This document shows, one piece after another, positions 16,383-25,539 of a stretch of 64,000 bases of DNA. The translations under genes and the position numbers were made by a program. The stretch is from Lawsonibacter asaccharolyticus (GTDB taxonomy: Bacteria; Bacillota; Clostridia; Oscillospirales; Oscillospiraceae), in NCBI GenBank assembly GCA_003112755.1, contig BFBT01000003.1:62001-126000 (forward strand), in the 5' to 3' direction. The notes beneath the pieces are model-generated. The model saw only the letters and a list, made by a program, of their open reading frames with translations. It was not told where the DNA came from and made no database searches. Every line of letters begins with the position of its first letter. Positions within the stretch are counted from its first letter, which is position 1.

Positions 16383-18323
16383 TTAGTCACTCCCGCTTTC
16401 ATGGTCCAACCCGTGCTGGGGCTTCAAATGCTGATCCAGCCAGGTCAGTGTCTCTTTCATACAGCCAATGCGGCTCCGGGGCCTTCCGCTTACTCCCAGC
16501 ATGTGGTTTTCCCCCTGGAACAGAACCATCCGGCACGGAATCTCCCGGCGGCGCAGTACATAAAACATCTGAAGCGACTCCTGCGTGCCACATCGAAAGT
16601 CCTGCTCGGCATGGATAAACAGCGTGGGGGTAATCGCCCGATCCGCATATTTGAGGGGAGAATTATTCCACATTTTCTCTGCATCCCCGGATAAAATACT
16701 ACCGCCGGCCTGATCTTCCACATAGTAGTGTCCAATATCGCTCAAACACTCGTGAGTAATCCAGTTGGAAATGGATCGCAGTGACACCGCGGCCCGGAAT
16801 CGGTCCGTATGTCCAATGATCCAGTTTACCATGTAGCCGCCATAGCTTCCCCCGACTACCCCCACCCTTTCCGGGTCAATCTGGGGATAGCGCTCCAATG
16901 CAGCATCCACAAAATCCATTAAATCTTGATAGTCAATCGACCCATATTGTCCCCGAATTTCTCCAAAGGCATTTCCACGGGAGTCGCTCCCTCTGGGATT
17001 GCAGAATAGGACATAATATCCACTAGCCACCCAAACCTGCATCTCATGGCTGAACACCGAAGAATAGCTACTCCGGGGTCCCCCGTGAATCGTGAATATA
17101 GCAGGCAGACGGCCCCCTTCTGCCGCTCGGTCCGGCTCGATGACCCAGCCATGAATTTCCTCCCGTCCCTGGGGATGGAGAATCAGCGCCTTTGGCACAT
17201 GGAGCCGGTATCGCTTTGACAGGCGGCTGCAATCGGTCAAACGGCGCTCAGTTCCTGCCAAATAAAGCTCCGCCAGTTCCAGTCCCTTCAGGCCACAGTA
17301 TACAATTTCTCCATGGCATTCATCAAACCCAGTGACCACATCGCATTGGGTCAAGGGCCCTGCTACCGTCCCATCTAGATTAAGCCGGTAGACGCCGCTC
17401 CTGTCGTTTATTGTGGAAACAAAATAAATCCCGTCCGGACGGCTGCATAGCATTTGTCCTGCTCCCATGGCTCCATCGGTCAACACTGAATTCAAGCCGA
17501 CACAATAATCAAGCCGGCACAACAGCTTGGGCTCCGCTTCATCCAGCCAGTAAAAACCATCGTATTGGTATCGGCCATAAGTCTCCCCTTTGGAACCGGA
17601 AAAGACCGGTCGGCCGTTGAGCCAACCCAGGGCTCGCACATACCAGGTATTGGGCTGCAGCAAAGTCTGACAGGTTTCGCTCTGCGCATCCCAGTAGTAG
17701 ACTCCCGGTTGGTCGCACGGCACTCCGTCTGCAGGTATGGCTGCAAACACAACCCCCTGCGTTCCCACACTGCACAGCACAACACAATGGTTGTCTCCAG
17801 GCATGAGCGGTACACATCGGCCGGTTTTCACCTGATACACATACAGGTTTGTCCGCCTTCCCTCTACCACCTCTCCGCCATTTAGACGGAAGGGGGTCTC
17901 CCTAAATGCCATGTAGTTGTACCGGGGAAACTGATAGGGCCAAAGATTCCGATTTACGGTCAGAATCAGCTCATCTTGGGAGAAAAATTCCAGTTTCACC
18001 GGGCTGTAGGGAAGCTGGGCATAGGGAGAAAGCTCCTGCGTACGCGGATTTAGGGAAACAAGCTCTGTTTTTCCATGTTCCGGAGCCAGACACAGGATAA
18101 GCCTTTCTTCTTCCGGCGCCCAGAGACAGTCTGTGACGGGGATATCATGCCGGACCGGCACACAGGTTCCCCTTCGGTCTAGCAGCCGCAGTTCCCGGTC
18201 GTAGGTATCCCGCTGGACATCGGGGTTCCGGACCCAGTAGGAAATCCATTCCCCCTCGGAAGACCATTTTGGATTGCTGATAAACTGATAGTCCAAAAAG
18301 CTGTCTATTTTGATCTGATCCAT
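16383..18323 (-). CDS. S9-family peptidase (prolyl oligopeptidase / acylaminoacyl-peptidase type)
   Basis: The 646-residue protein has an N-terminal beta-propeller region (about 1-380) and a C-terminal alpha/beta hydrolase domain. The nucleophile is in GVVGGSYGGYMVNW; an acidic residue lies in HAEQDFRCG and the histidine in FQGENHMLG, completing the triad. No signal peptide is seen, so it acts on imported peptides in the cytosol. Family members cut dipeptides or small oligopeptides. It is transcribed after the YfcC-type transporter gene and just ahead of the cysteine desulfidase. Confidence 0.9.
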   Translation of the reverse strand: MDQIKIDSFLDYQFISNPKWSSEGEWISYWVRNPDVQRDTYDRELRLLDRRGTCVPVRHDIPVTDCLWAPEEERLILCLAPEHGKTELVSLNPRTQELSPYAQLPYSPVKLEFFSQDELILTVNRNLWPYQFPRYNYMAFRETPFRLNGGEVVEGRRTNLYVYQVKTGRCVPLMPGDNHCVVLCSVGTQGVVFAAIPADGVPCDQPGVYYWDAQSETCQTLLQPNTWYVRALGWLNGRPVFSGSKGETYGRYQYDGFYWLDEAEPKLLCRLDYCVGLNSVLTDGAMGAGQMLCSRPDGIYFVSTINDRSGVYRLNLDGTVAGPLTQCDVVTGFDECHGEIVYCGLKGLELAELYLAGTERRLTDCSRLSKRYRLHVPKALILHPQGREEIHGWVIEPDRAAEGGRLPAIFTIHGGPRSSYSSVFSHEMQVWVASGYYVLFCNPRGSDSRGNAFGEIRGQYGSIDYQDLMDFVDAALERYPQIDPERVGVVGGSYGGYMVNWIIGHTDRFRAAVSLRSISNWITHECLSDIGHYYVEDQAGGSILSGDAEKMWNNSPLKYADRAITPTLFIHAEQDFRCGTQESLQMFYVLRRREIPCRMVLFQGENHMLGVSGRPRSRIGCMKETLTWLDQHLKPQHGLDHESGSD

Positions 18324-18341
18324 GACAAACTCCTAAGTTCT

Positions 18342-19712
18342 TTACTGCCATCCAATCATGGTCGCAATGACCAGGAAGGCACAGCAAACAAAAAACACAA
18401 TGATATAGAGAGGAATCACCAGTTTGAACCAGTCTTTCAGTGTACAGCGGGCCGCGGCCAAACAGCCAATCAGCGGAGCGCAGGCCGGATTAAGGAGGTT
18501 AGTAAAACCGTCGCCAAATTGGTAGGCCAGTACCGCCACCTGCCGGGAGACGCCCAGTACATCGGAAAGCGGCGCCATAATGGGCATCACGGCAACCGCC
18601 TGGGCACTACCTGAGGGGATAGCCATGTTAATAACCGCATTAGCCACAAACATTCCAATGGCCGCAAAGGCACTACTGAAACCGTCTAGGGTAAGCGAGA
18701 GATAGTACACCACCGAGTCCAGAATCCCGGACTGGTCCAAAATCGTGGGCACTGCGCAAGCCAGAATCATAACCACAATAGGAATAATCTGCATCTGAGC
18801 GCCTTTAATAAAGCCCTTCATGATTTTATCCACACCCCAGCCGTTCACAATACCACACAAGAAAGCCGTGGGTAGCATGATAGAGGAGAGCTGGGTAGTG
18901 CCAAACTGATATTTCGCCGCCAATACACCAAACAAAATGAAGCCCGCGAAGAAAATGCCCAACGTCAGCCCCTGCTGAATGGTCATCTTCTGATCCCCGT
19001 AATCCGGCAATTCCCCAAAGTCGGAAAAATCCGACTTGTCCATAACGCTTTTGTTGGGGTCCCTGCGTACACGGGCCGCATACCAGCACATGTATCCGGC
19101 CATAATGGCCAGCAGCACAACCGTAGCGACACTGCGCAAGCCTGCGCCGGAGAAGGTAGGCAATCCTGCGATTTCCTGGGCAACGGCTGTGGTAAACGGA
19201 TTAATGGGCGAAGACATAAACCCGCAGTAAGCGCCCAAAATCATTACAGAGGCCGCAAAGATATTGTCCAGCTTCATCCGCCGGGCCAGTGTGATGGCCA
19301 GGGGAACAAAGGGAATAACAACCTGAACGCCTACCATAGAGAGCGTCCCAAAGTAAGCAAAAATAACCGGAATAATCAACAGGATTTTATTTGCAAATTT
19401 CTTTGTCAGAGAGTGGATGGCCATATCCAGGGCCCCTGACTGCGTCACAACTCCGATGGCCCCGGCCACGATAATCATGGCAAGTATGGTAGAACCCTGA
19501 CTGGAAATAACCGTCTGGGGAAGTGCCGCAAACACCTTCAACGGACTGAGAAACACTTTTTCCTGGGCCGTGTAGCTGTTGGGATCCACCACACCGTCTA
19601 CACGGGTAAAAGATCCCGACGGAATAATAAAGGAGAGCAAATATACAATGCCAATAATAATCAGCAGCAAGGAATAATTGGATAACGGTTTATGTTCTTT
19701 TTTTGCAGTCAT
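18342..19712 (-). CDS. YfcC-type transporter (peptide / amino acid carrier)
   Basis: The 456-residue protein is a polytopic membrane protein of the YfcC/DcuC-like group: LLIIIGIVYLLSFIIPSGSF at the N-terminus, repeated hydrophobic segments, the conserved GVQVVIPFVPLAIT and GFMSSPINPFTTAVAQ, and GDGFTNLLNPACAPLIGCLA near the C-terminus. About 12 membrane segments are expected. Substrates of the family are poorly defined and include basic amino acids and dicarboxylates. As first gene of the peptidase-desulfidase operon it probably imports a peptide or amino acid that the downstream enzymes break down (inference). Confidence 0.85.
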   Translation of the reverse strand: MTAKKEHKPLSNYSLLLIIIGIVYLLSFIIPSGSFTRVDGVVDPNSYTAQEKVFLSPLKVFAALPQTVISSQGSTILAMIIVAGAIGVVTQSGALDMAIHSLTKKFANKILLIIPVIFAYFGTLSMVGVQVVIPFVPLAITLARRMKLDNIFAASVMILGAYCGFMSSPINPFTTAVAQEIAGLPTFSGAGLRSVATVVLLAIMAGYMCWYAARVRRDPNKSVMDKSDFSDFGELPDYGDQKMTIQQGLTLGIFFAGFILFGVLAAKYQFGTTQLSSIMLPTAFLCGIVNGWGVDKIMKGFIKGAQMQIIPIVVMILACAVPTILDQSGILDSVVYYLSLTLDGFSSAFAAIGMFVANAVINMAIPSGSAQAVAVMPIMAPLSDVLGVSRQVAVLAYQFGDGFTNLLNPACAPLIGCLAAARCTLKDWFKLVIPLYIIVFFVCCAFLVIATMIGWQ

Positions 19713-19797
19713 GTTAAAAGCCTCCTTTTTCTAAAATCTTTTGTAGCCAATACTGGGACGATTGTACTCTCTTTCTGGGTCTCCCTCCTCTGTTTAC

Positions 19798-19874
19798 TTG
19801 ATTCCCTCCACTCCATATTGTATAATGTGAGATGCATCTCCATGTTGTCCCTATCCGTTCTTATTCACATTATA
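19798..19874. promoter_or_regulatory. Overlapping face-to-face promoters of the LysR gene and the peptidase operon
   Basis: On the plus strand TTGATT (19798-19803) and TATAAT (19821-19826) are 17 bases apart and drive the LysR gene. On the minus strand a TATAAT at 19874-19869 points toward the transporter gene, with a weak -35. The two -10 boxes are part of an inverted repeat (TATAATGTGA ... TCACATTATA), with a 12-bp palindrome GAGATGCATCTC at 19829-19840 between them. The palindrome is a good candidate operator for the LysR protein. Confidence 0.55.
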
Positions 19875-19952
19875 TAGAAACTTCGCCAAGATGGAAGCAA
19901 TAATTTTACATGCTGCAATTCGTCTTTGGAATAGCAAGGAGTTCGATCTTTT

Positions 19953-20831
19953 ATGACCTCGTTTCAGATGAAGTGCTTTATCAGTGTGGAAAACCACCGC
20001 AACTTTACAAAAGCCGCCGAAGACTGCCATGTAGTTCAGGCAACAATCAGCCGACAAATATCGGCGCTAGAAGAAGAATTGGGCTGTAAGCTGTTTGAGA
20101 GAGATAGTCATGGCGTGCATACTACGCCGGCTGGTGATATGCTTGCCTACTACGCTCCCGTTTTTCTGGAGTATCAGAAAAACATCTGCGATCAAGTGCG
20201 AAACGCCAACTTCCGAACACAAAAATCCCTGCGCATTGGAGTCGGCCCCTATGAACATCTCCTCCTGCGCAAACCTCTGCAAGCTATGCGCTTGGATGGC
20301 ACAGAGCTGGAAATTAATCTGACCTCATACACTTACAAAGTTCTGCTCACCAGATACCGCAACAAGGTGCTGGATCTCATTTTCTGCAATGACCTCTGCG
20401 CCGCACAGATGTCAGACTATTACGCCCACCCTGTGTGTCATGTCAGGTGGCAAGTGGTGGCCTCCAGACAGAGCGATTTGTGGAAGCTGCCTTATGACGA
20501 ACAGCAGGTCCTGAAGGGCCAGCGGCTGATTACCTTGATCAACGATCAATATGACGCAGTACGTAAATATTGTTATAGTCAATTTATGAGCAATCGAATG
20601 GTGGAGACCAATTTTCTAACCACACTGCTGGAATTGGTACAGGCCAATTTGGGCGTAGCCATTGTGCCTCCCTTTGTAAAGCCTATGCTTCCCCCCGACG
20701 TTGTGATGCGTGATCTTCTGGCCGTCCCGTTTATTCAGACCTTCTATGCAATGTTTTCCCCTACAATTGAAAAAGGAAACCTGGAACAGATGAGAGCATA
20801 TCTGAACAGTGCAGCACTTGACTTTTCCTGA
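19953..20831 (+). CDS. LysR-family transcriptional regulator of the peptidase operon
   Basis: The 292-residue protein has a LysR winged helix-turn-helix at residues 1-60 (FQMKCFISVENHRNFTKAAE, ATISRQISALEEELGCKLF) and a periplasmic-binding-protein-like effector domain after about residue 90. It is transcribed divergently from the YfcC-peptidase-desulfidase operon across a 240-base gap, the usual arrangement for a LysR regulator and its target. The effector is probably a peptide or amino acid of that pathway. The start is supported by AAGGAG upstream of the ATG. Confidence 0.9.
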   Translation: MTSFQMKCFISVENHRNFTKAAEDCHVVQATISRQISALEEELGCKLFERDSHGVHTTPAGDMLAYYAPVFLEYQKNICDQVRNANFRTQKSLRIGVGPYEHLLLRKPLQAMRLDGTELEINLTSYTYKVLLTRYRNKVLDLIFCNDLCAAQMSDYYAHPVCHVRWQVVASRQSDLWKLPYDEQQVLKGQRLITLINDQYDAVRKYCYSQFMSNRMVETNFLTTLLELVQANLGVAIVPPFVKPMLPPDVVMRDLLAVPFIQTFYAMFSPTIEKGNLEQMRAYLNSAALDFS

Positions 20832-20882
20832 TTGAACGATCCTGCATCTTTTTTGTATCGTGACAAGACCATAATTGAAGAT

Positions 20883-21152
20883 ATGACACTGTTTGGTTCA
20901 ATTAACAAAATGCAACTAAACAATAATGCAGAACGAATAATCTCAATAGAATGCAGAACAGAAGATGGAAAGCGATTGGTCCAAGCTACTTTAACCGAGA
21001 AGCAACATGAATTAGCCTGTGATGCATATAAGGCAACTCAAATGGTACGGATATCAGGAGTTGTTGATAAGAGTAAAAAAATTTGGGCAATGGAGTATCT
21101 ATCTCTATTTGAAGTACTCTCGTCCAGCGGAGAGGTTATCGGAAAAGCATAG
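20883..21152 (+). CDS. Small AT-rich protein of unknown function
   Basis: The frame encodes about 89 residues from the ATG at 20883; an in-frame TTG at 20832 directly after the LysR stop is an alternative start. The core VRISGVVDKSKKIWAMEYLSLFEVL looks like a compact beta domain. I do not recognise the family. It is clearly AT-richer than its neighbours, has no obvious ribosome binding site and lies next to repeats, so it may be the retained C-terminal part of a longer, transferred gene. Confidence 0.5.
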   Translation: MTLFGSINKMQLNNNAERIISIECRTEDGKRLVQATLTEKQHELACDAYKATQMVRISGVVDKSKKIWAMEYLSLFEVLSSSGEVIGKA

Positions 21153-21424
21153 CTGGCAGGGTCTCTTTATATCATTTCTTCTATAACAGCAGCAAACGAT
21201 CCAGCAAACCCTTGCGACTCAAGGATTTCGGACTGCATCTTTTGTGTTTCACTCCCGTTGGCATTTGAATGCTCGGGGGCGGCAAAGCTGCCCCTGCACA
21301 ATTCTTCGTCGCTATGCGGCTACAAATTTACGGCGCAAACGTGCCGTCGGCCAGAAGGCCGGTTGGGTGCGTTTCAAGTAAAATCGCAAACAACCTGAGA
21401 GGGTTCGGAATTGTTACCCCCTGC

Positions 21425-21777
21425 CACGTCGGAGCAAGCTTTGTATCGCTTGCTCCGACTTATTTTATAAGTCAGAGCGCGCTCACGCCGCTGCTCCTCC
21501 TTTCCAACTGCGACCCGCTGTGCTGGGCTCGCAGTTGGTGGGCCGCCCTGCGGGCGGCATTTTTCGTTTCTGACACAAATATCGGTTTTAACCGTCCCTT
21601 CCACGTCGGAGCAAGCTTTGTATCGCTTGCTCCGACTTATTTTATAGTCAGAGCGCGCTCACGCCGCTGCTCCTCCTTTCCAACTGCGACCCGCTGTGCT
21701 GGGCTCGCAGTTGGTGGGCCGCCCTGCGGGCGGCATTTTTCGTTTCTGACAGAAATATCAGTCTTAACCGCCCTTCA
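21425..21777. repeat. Tandem 177-bp hairpin-rich repeat, two copies
   Basis: Copy 1 (21425-21601) and copy 2 (21602-21777) are nearly identical. Each carries three internal stems: GTCGGAGCAAGC/GCTTGCTCCGAC, CCAACTGCGA/TCGCAGTTGG and GCCGCCCTGCGGGCGGC. No gene lies in 21153-21930. A degraded inverted copy occurs at 26262-26392. It looks like a dispersed non-coding repeat family (REP/MITE-like). Confidence 0.85.
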
Positions 21778-21784
21778 CAAAAAG

Positions 21785-21812
21785 AAAGACATCTGCTTGT
21801 GCAGATGTCTTT
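21785..21812. terminator. Perfect hairpin, probable terminator of the hydrogenase-like gene
   Basis: A perfect 12-bp stem AAAGACATCTGC/GCAGATGTCTTT with loop TTGT lies 120 bases after the minus-strand hydrogenase-like stop. Confidence 0.55.
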
Positions 21813-21930
21813 CCTCTTTTGCTTCCGCTCCTTTTTGCTCTCCTCCCTTTTCCGGCTCTAGGAGCCGGGACGGACTTTTGCCGGGGACAGCCGGAAGATC
21901 ACAGCCCTGCCCTTGCGCTCTGTGCTTCCT

Positions 21931-23163
21931 TTAAAAATGCCGGATGAAAATATCGCTCTGCTCCAAAAATTCCTCCACCGTATCAAAGCCCAGCAGGCGG
22001 AGCAGCTTGAGGACATAGGGGTTGTCCAGCGGAGTGCTGAACTCCGCCTCGTCTCCGTAACGGTCTACATTCTCCCGCCCGGTCTCCCGGTCCAGCAGGA
22101 CCTTCGGCCCGCCTACGCAGCCGCCGGTACAGCCCATCCCTTCAAAGAAATTCGCCTGGTGCTGGCCGGAGCGGATGTCCTCGATCATCGCCCTGCACGC
22201 CGGCACGCCGTCTGCCTGCCGGGTCCGGACCTGGATAGGCCGCTCCGGGTGCAGACGGGCCACCGTGGTCCGAACCGCCTCGCTGACTCCGCCGGTACGG
22301 GCGTAGATCCGCCCCGCTCGGGAGGAGTGGTCCCGCTCGCTCTCCTCCAGCAGCTCCGGGTGGATATCCGCCGCCTGGAAAATATCCTGCATCTCCTGGA
22401 AGGTAAGCACATAGTCCACCGCGCCGGCCAGGTCTGCCTCCCGGGCCTCCGCCTTTTTGGCAATGCAGGGCCCCACAAAGATGGTGACCGCATCTGGGTG
22501 CAGCTTTTTTACCGTCCGGCCGGCGGCGATCATAGGGGATACCGCCCCGGGAACGTGTGGCATCAGCTCATGATACAGCTTTCGGATCATGCCGATCCAC
22601 ATGGGGCAGCAGCAGCTTGTGAGCTGGAAATCCGTCTCTGTGTGAATGTTCCGGTCAAACTCCAGCGCCTCCTTCAACGTCAGCAGGTCCGCGAAGAGGG
22701 CCACCTCCACCATCCCGGTGAAGCCCAGCAGCTTGAAAGCCGAGCGCAGCCGGCCCGGCGTCACCACAGTGGAGAATTGGCCCAGGAAGGCAGGGGCGAT
22801 CAGGGCGTAGACGGGCCCTTTGGCATGCTTGACTGCGTCCAGGGCAGGCAGCACGTCCCGGCTGGCAGTCAGGTTTCCAGACTGGCAGGCCTGGATACAG
22901 GCGCCGCATCCGGAGCAGCGGTCCGGGTCCACGGCAAGCGTACCGTCGTCCCTGCGCACGATGGCGTCAAACAGGCAGGCGGCGGCGCAGTGTGTCTCCT
23001 CTTTGGGACAGGTGCAGGGGTTGAGCGGCCAGACCAAGGGGTGGTCCTGAGGGTGGAGCAGGCAGTCCAGATGCCCGGCACTGGCCTCCAGATCATCTGC
23101 CTGGACGGAGCCCCTCTCAACAGCCTGTTTCAGCATAGTGCGGTAAAGTTCCTCAAAGGTCAT
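21931..23163 (-). CDS. [FeFe]-hydrogenase-like iron-sulfur protein
   Basis: The 410-residue protein has an N-terminal ferredoxin-type region with cysteines in CTCPKEETHCAAAC and CSGCGACIQAC (two possible 4Fe-4S clusters), followed by the large-subunit C-terminal domain of [FeFe] hydrogenases. The three H-cluster loops are altered but keep their cysteines: TSCCCPMW (L1), FVGPCIAKKAEA (L2) and EGMGCTGGCVGG (L3). Such monomeric orphan proteins occur widely in Clostridia and may be sensory or low-activity enzymes and not main hydrogen producers (inference). No maturases (HydEFG) or partner subunits are nearby. Length is shorter than classic CpI. Confidence 0.85.
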   Translation of the reverse strand: MTFEELYRTMLKQAVERGSVQADDLEASAGHLDCLLHPQDHPLVWPLNPCTCPKEETHCAAACLFDAIVRRDDGTLAVDPDRCSGCGACIQACQSGNLTASRDVLPALDAVKHAKGPVYALIAPAFLGQFSTVVTPGRLRSAFKLLGFTGMVEVALFADLLTLKEALEFDRNIHTETDFQLTSCCCPMWIGMIRKLYHELMPHVPGAVSPMIAAGRTVKKLHPDAVTIFVGPCIAKKAEAREADLAGAVDYVLTFQEMQDIFQAADIHPELLEESERDHSSRAGRIYARTGGVSEAVRTTVARLHPERPIQVRTRQADGVPACRAMIEDIRSGQHQANFFEGMGCTGGCVGGPKVLLDRETGRENVDRYGDEAEFSTPLDNPYVLKLLRLLGFDTVEEFLEQSDIFIRHF

Positions 23164-23438
23164 GGTGGTCCTCCCCTTCTGTCGATACAGTGGTCAGTAT
23201 GTCCGTTTTGGGAACAAGCAAACCCGTTTCCCTGTTGTTTCCCTATTATATCACAGAGGGACTCGGCCGTCATCCCTATTCCCCGGGAAACAGGGCAGAG
23301 AAAAAGGGAGAACCCTCTGGACAGAAGTCCCGGCAGGAGGTATGATAAAGAGGTAAGCACTGCGGGCCTCCTGGGGTCCGCGCACACTGAGATCAAGCAT
23401 CTGCCCCGGGTCGGGCAGAGCAGCGAGGATTTGATATC

Positions 23439-25472
23439 ATGTATCGGAGAGAAACTCCCTGGGACATCGTAAAACCGCTCCTGTTTTTCCTGGGCTCTAT
23501 CCTCTGGCTGGAGGGGATCTACCGGGCTTTCTATGTCCGGCCCTTTTTTGATGTGGGGCTGGTCTATATCCTGCTTTTCTCCCTGCCGCTGGCCGGGATG
23601 TGTGCCCTTTTGACCTCTCTCTGGGGCAAGAAGGGGAACCGCAAGGCCGGCTTCGCCGTGCTTGGCGTGCTGACCCTGTGGTACATGATCCAGTCGGTGT
23701 ACCACACGATCTTTGCCACCGTGCTGGTCACCAAGTCCTTCAACATGGCAGGTCAGGCCCTGGGCAGCTACTGGAAGGAGACCCTGCTGGGCATCTGGGA
23801 GGCCCTGCCCGCCCTGCTCCTGCTGGCCGTCCCTCTGGTGGTGTACTTCTTCCAGCCACGGTTCGCCCTCCTGAACCGCCCGGACGGCCGGGTGCTGCTG
23901 GGAGTGATCGGCGGCGTGATCATCGTGCAGGCCGCAGCAGTGCTGGCGATCGCCCTGCCCACCGGCGGGATCATGACGACCCGCCAGATCTATCGAGAGA
24001 CCTTTGTCCCAGACCTGACGGTCTCCCACTTCGGCCTGGCCACCACCCTGCGGCTGGATATCGAGCAGACCCTCTTTGGCCTGGAGGAACCCAGCCGCCC
24101 CGACCCGGGTGAGGGCTCGGTCTCCACGCTGGCCCCGGGGAATGTCTCTGTCCAGCCGGAGGAGCCGGAGGAAGGGGAGACCCCCGCCGCCTCCGGTCCC
24201 AATGTCATGGACATCGACTTCGACGCCCTGATCGCCAACGAGACGGACAGCACCCTGAAGGACATGCACGAGTATTTCCGGGACCGGACGCCCACGGAGA
24301 AAAATCAGTACACCGGCATGTTCCAGGGCAAGAATCTGCTCCTTTTCACCGGCGAGGCTTTCTGGATCGGCGCAGTGAACGAGCAGTACACCCCCACCTT
24401 ATACAAGCTGGCCCACTCCGGCTTTGTGTTTGAGATCTTCTACAACCCCCTGTGGTATTACTCCACGGTGGATGGGGAGTATGCCGCCACCACCGGCCTG
24501 ATCCCCACCAACCAGGTCAATGCCTCCCAGCGGTATGCAGGAAAAAACGGGGTCTCCATGTACTTCTCCATGGGCAACCAGCTCCGGGCCCTGGGCTATC
24601 CCACCCTGGCCTACCACAACAATACAGCCAACTACTATGACCGCAACCTCTCCCACCCCAACCTGGGCTATGATTTCTACGCCTGTGACACCGGGCTGGA
24701 TGTGGCCATGACCTGGCCCCAGTCCGACCTGGAGATGATGCAGCTGACCCTCCCCCAGGCTCTGGCCGGAGAGAAGCCCTTCCACAACTACTATATGACG
24801 GTGAGCGGCCACATGAATTACAGCTTCGCCGGCAACGCCATGTCCGCCAAGCACCGAGATGAGGTGGCGGATCTGGACATGAGCGAGGCCGCCCGGGCCT
24901 ATCTGGCCTGCAACATGGAGTTGGACCAGGCTCTGGAGTACACCATCAAGACGCTGGAGGAGGCCGGCGAGCTGGAGAACACCGTGATCGTCCTCTCCGG
25001 GGACCACTACCCCTATGGCCTGGACGGCACCGGCGCCATCGACGAGCTGGCGGGGGAAGGCACGGAGGCCGATCCCTTTGAGAAGTACCGCTCCACGCTG
25101 ATCCTCTGGTCCGGTGACATGGAGGAGCCTGTGGTAGTGGACAAGCCCTGTTACAGCGTGGACATCATCCCCACCCTGTCCAATCTGTTCGGCCTGGAAT
25201 ATGACTCCCGCCTGCTGGCCGGCCGGGATATCCTCTCCGACGCCCCCGGCCTGGTCATCTTTAACGATTACAGCTATCTCACCGAACTGGGGCGTTACAA
25301 TGCGGACACGGACACCTTCACCCCAAACGAGGGGGCACAGGTGCCGGAAAACTACGCCCAGGACACCTACTGGGAGGCCCGGTATATCCGCAGCTATTCG
25401 GAGAAGATCCTATTCAATGACTACTACCGCAAAATCGGGCTGGAGCCCCCGGCCGGTCCGGAGGAGAACTGA
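23439..25472 (+). CDS. LTA-synthase-like membrane sulfatase / phosphoglycerol transferase
   Basis: The 677-residue protein has about five N-terminal membrane helices (residues 10-190) and a large extracellular alkaline-phosphatase/sulfatase-superfamily domain. LFTGEAFWIGAV corresponds to the LtaS region around the catalytic threonine, which is not obvious here, and VIVLSGDHYPYGL carries the C-terminal metal-binding Asp-His. The family moves phosphoglycerol from phosphatidylglycerol to lipoteichoic acid or other glycopolymers at the outer face of the membrane. The linker 195-250 is acidic and Pro-rich. A bidirectional terminator follows. The precise polymer is not shown. Confidence 0.85.
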   Translation: MYRRETPWDIVKPLLFFLGSILWLEGIYRAFYVRPFFDVGLVYILLFSLPLAGMCALLTSLWGKKGNRKAGFAVLGVLTLWYMIQSVYHTIFATVLVTKSFNMAGQALGSYWKETLLGIWEALPALLLLAVPLVVYFFQPRFALLNRPDGRVLLGVIGGVIIVQAAAVLAIALPTGGIMTTRQIYRETFVPDLTVSHFGLATTLRLDIEQTLFGLEEPSRPDPGEGSVSTLAPGNVSVQPEEPEEGETPAASGPNVMDIDFDALIANETDSTLKDMHEYFRDRTPTEKNQYTGMFQGKNLLLFTGEAFWIGAVNEQYTPTLYKLAHSGFVFEIFYNPLWYYSTVDGEYAATTGLIPTNQVNASQRYAGKNGVSMYFSMGNQLRALGYPTLAYHNNTANYYDRNLSHPNLGYDFYACDTGLDVAMTWPQSDLEMMQLTLPQALAGEKPFHNYYMTVSGHMNYSFAGNAMSAKHRDEVADLDMSEAARAYLACNMELDQALEYTIKTLEEAGELENTVIVLSGDHYPYGLDGTGAIDELAGEGTEADPFEKYRSTLILWSGDMEEPVVVDKPCYSVDIIPTLSNLFGLEYDSRLLAGRDILSDAPGLVIFNDYSYLTELGRYNADTDTFTPNEGAQVPENYAQDTYWEARYIRSYSEKILFNDYYRKIGLEPPAGPEEN

Positions 25473-25482
25473 CCAGACGCAG

Positions 25483-25517
25483 AAAGGACGCGCCTCAATG
25501 CGAGGCGCGTCCTTTTA
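25483..25517. terminator. Bidirectional terminator between LTA-synthase-like gene and rubrerythrin
   Basis: A 14-bp stem AAAGGACGCGCCTC/GAGGCGCGTCCTTT with a 5-7-nt loop serves the convergent genes on both sides. Confidence 0.85.
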
Positions 25518-25539
25518 GAGATATGTATGGATCAGCAGA

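Noticed and set aside
21153..21930. CRISPR array
   Set aside because: The repeats are 177 bases long, only two in tandem, with no short regular spacers and no cas genes in the window.
21913..23472. A 519-residue open frame on the plus strand
   Set aside because: It is the antisense of the hydrogenase-like gene; its composition (Arg/Gly/His/Gln-rich) is that of a high-GC shadow frame.
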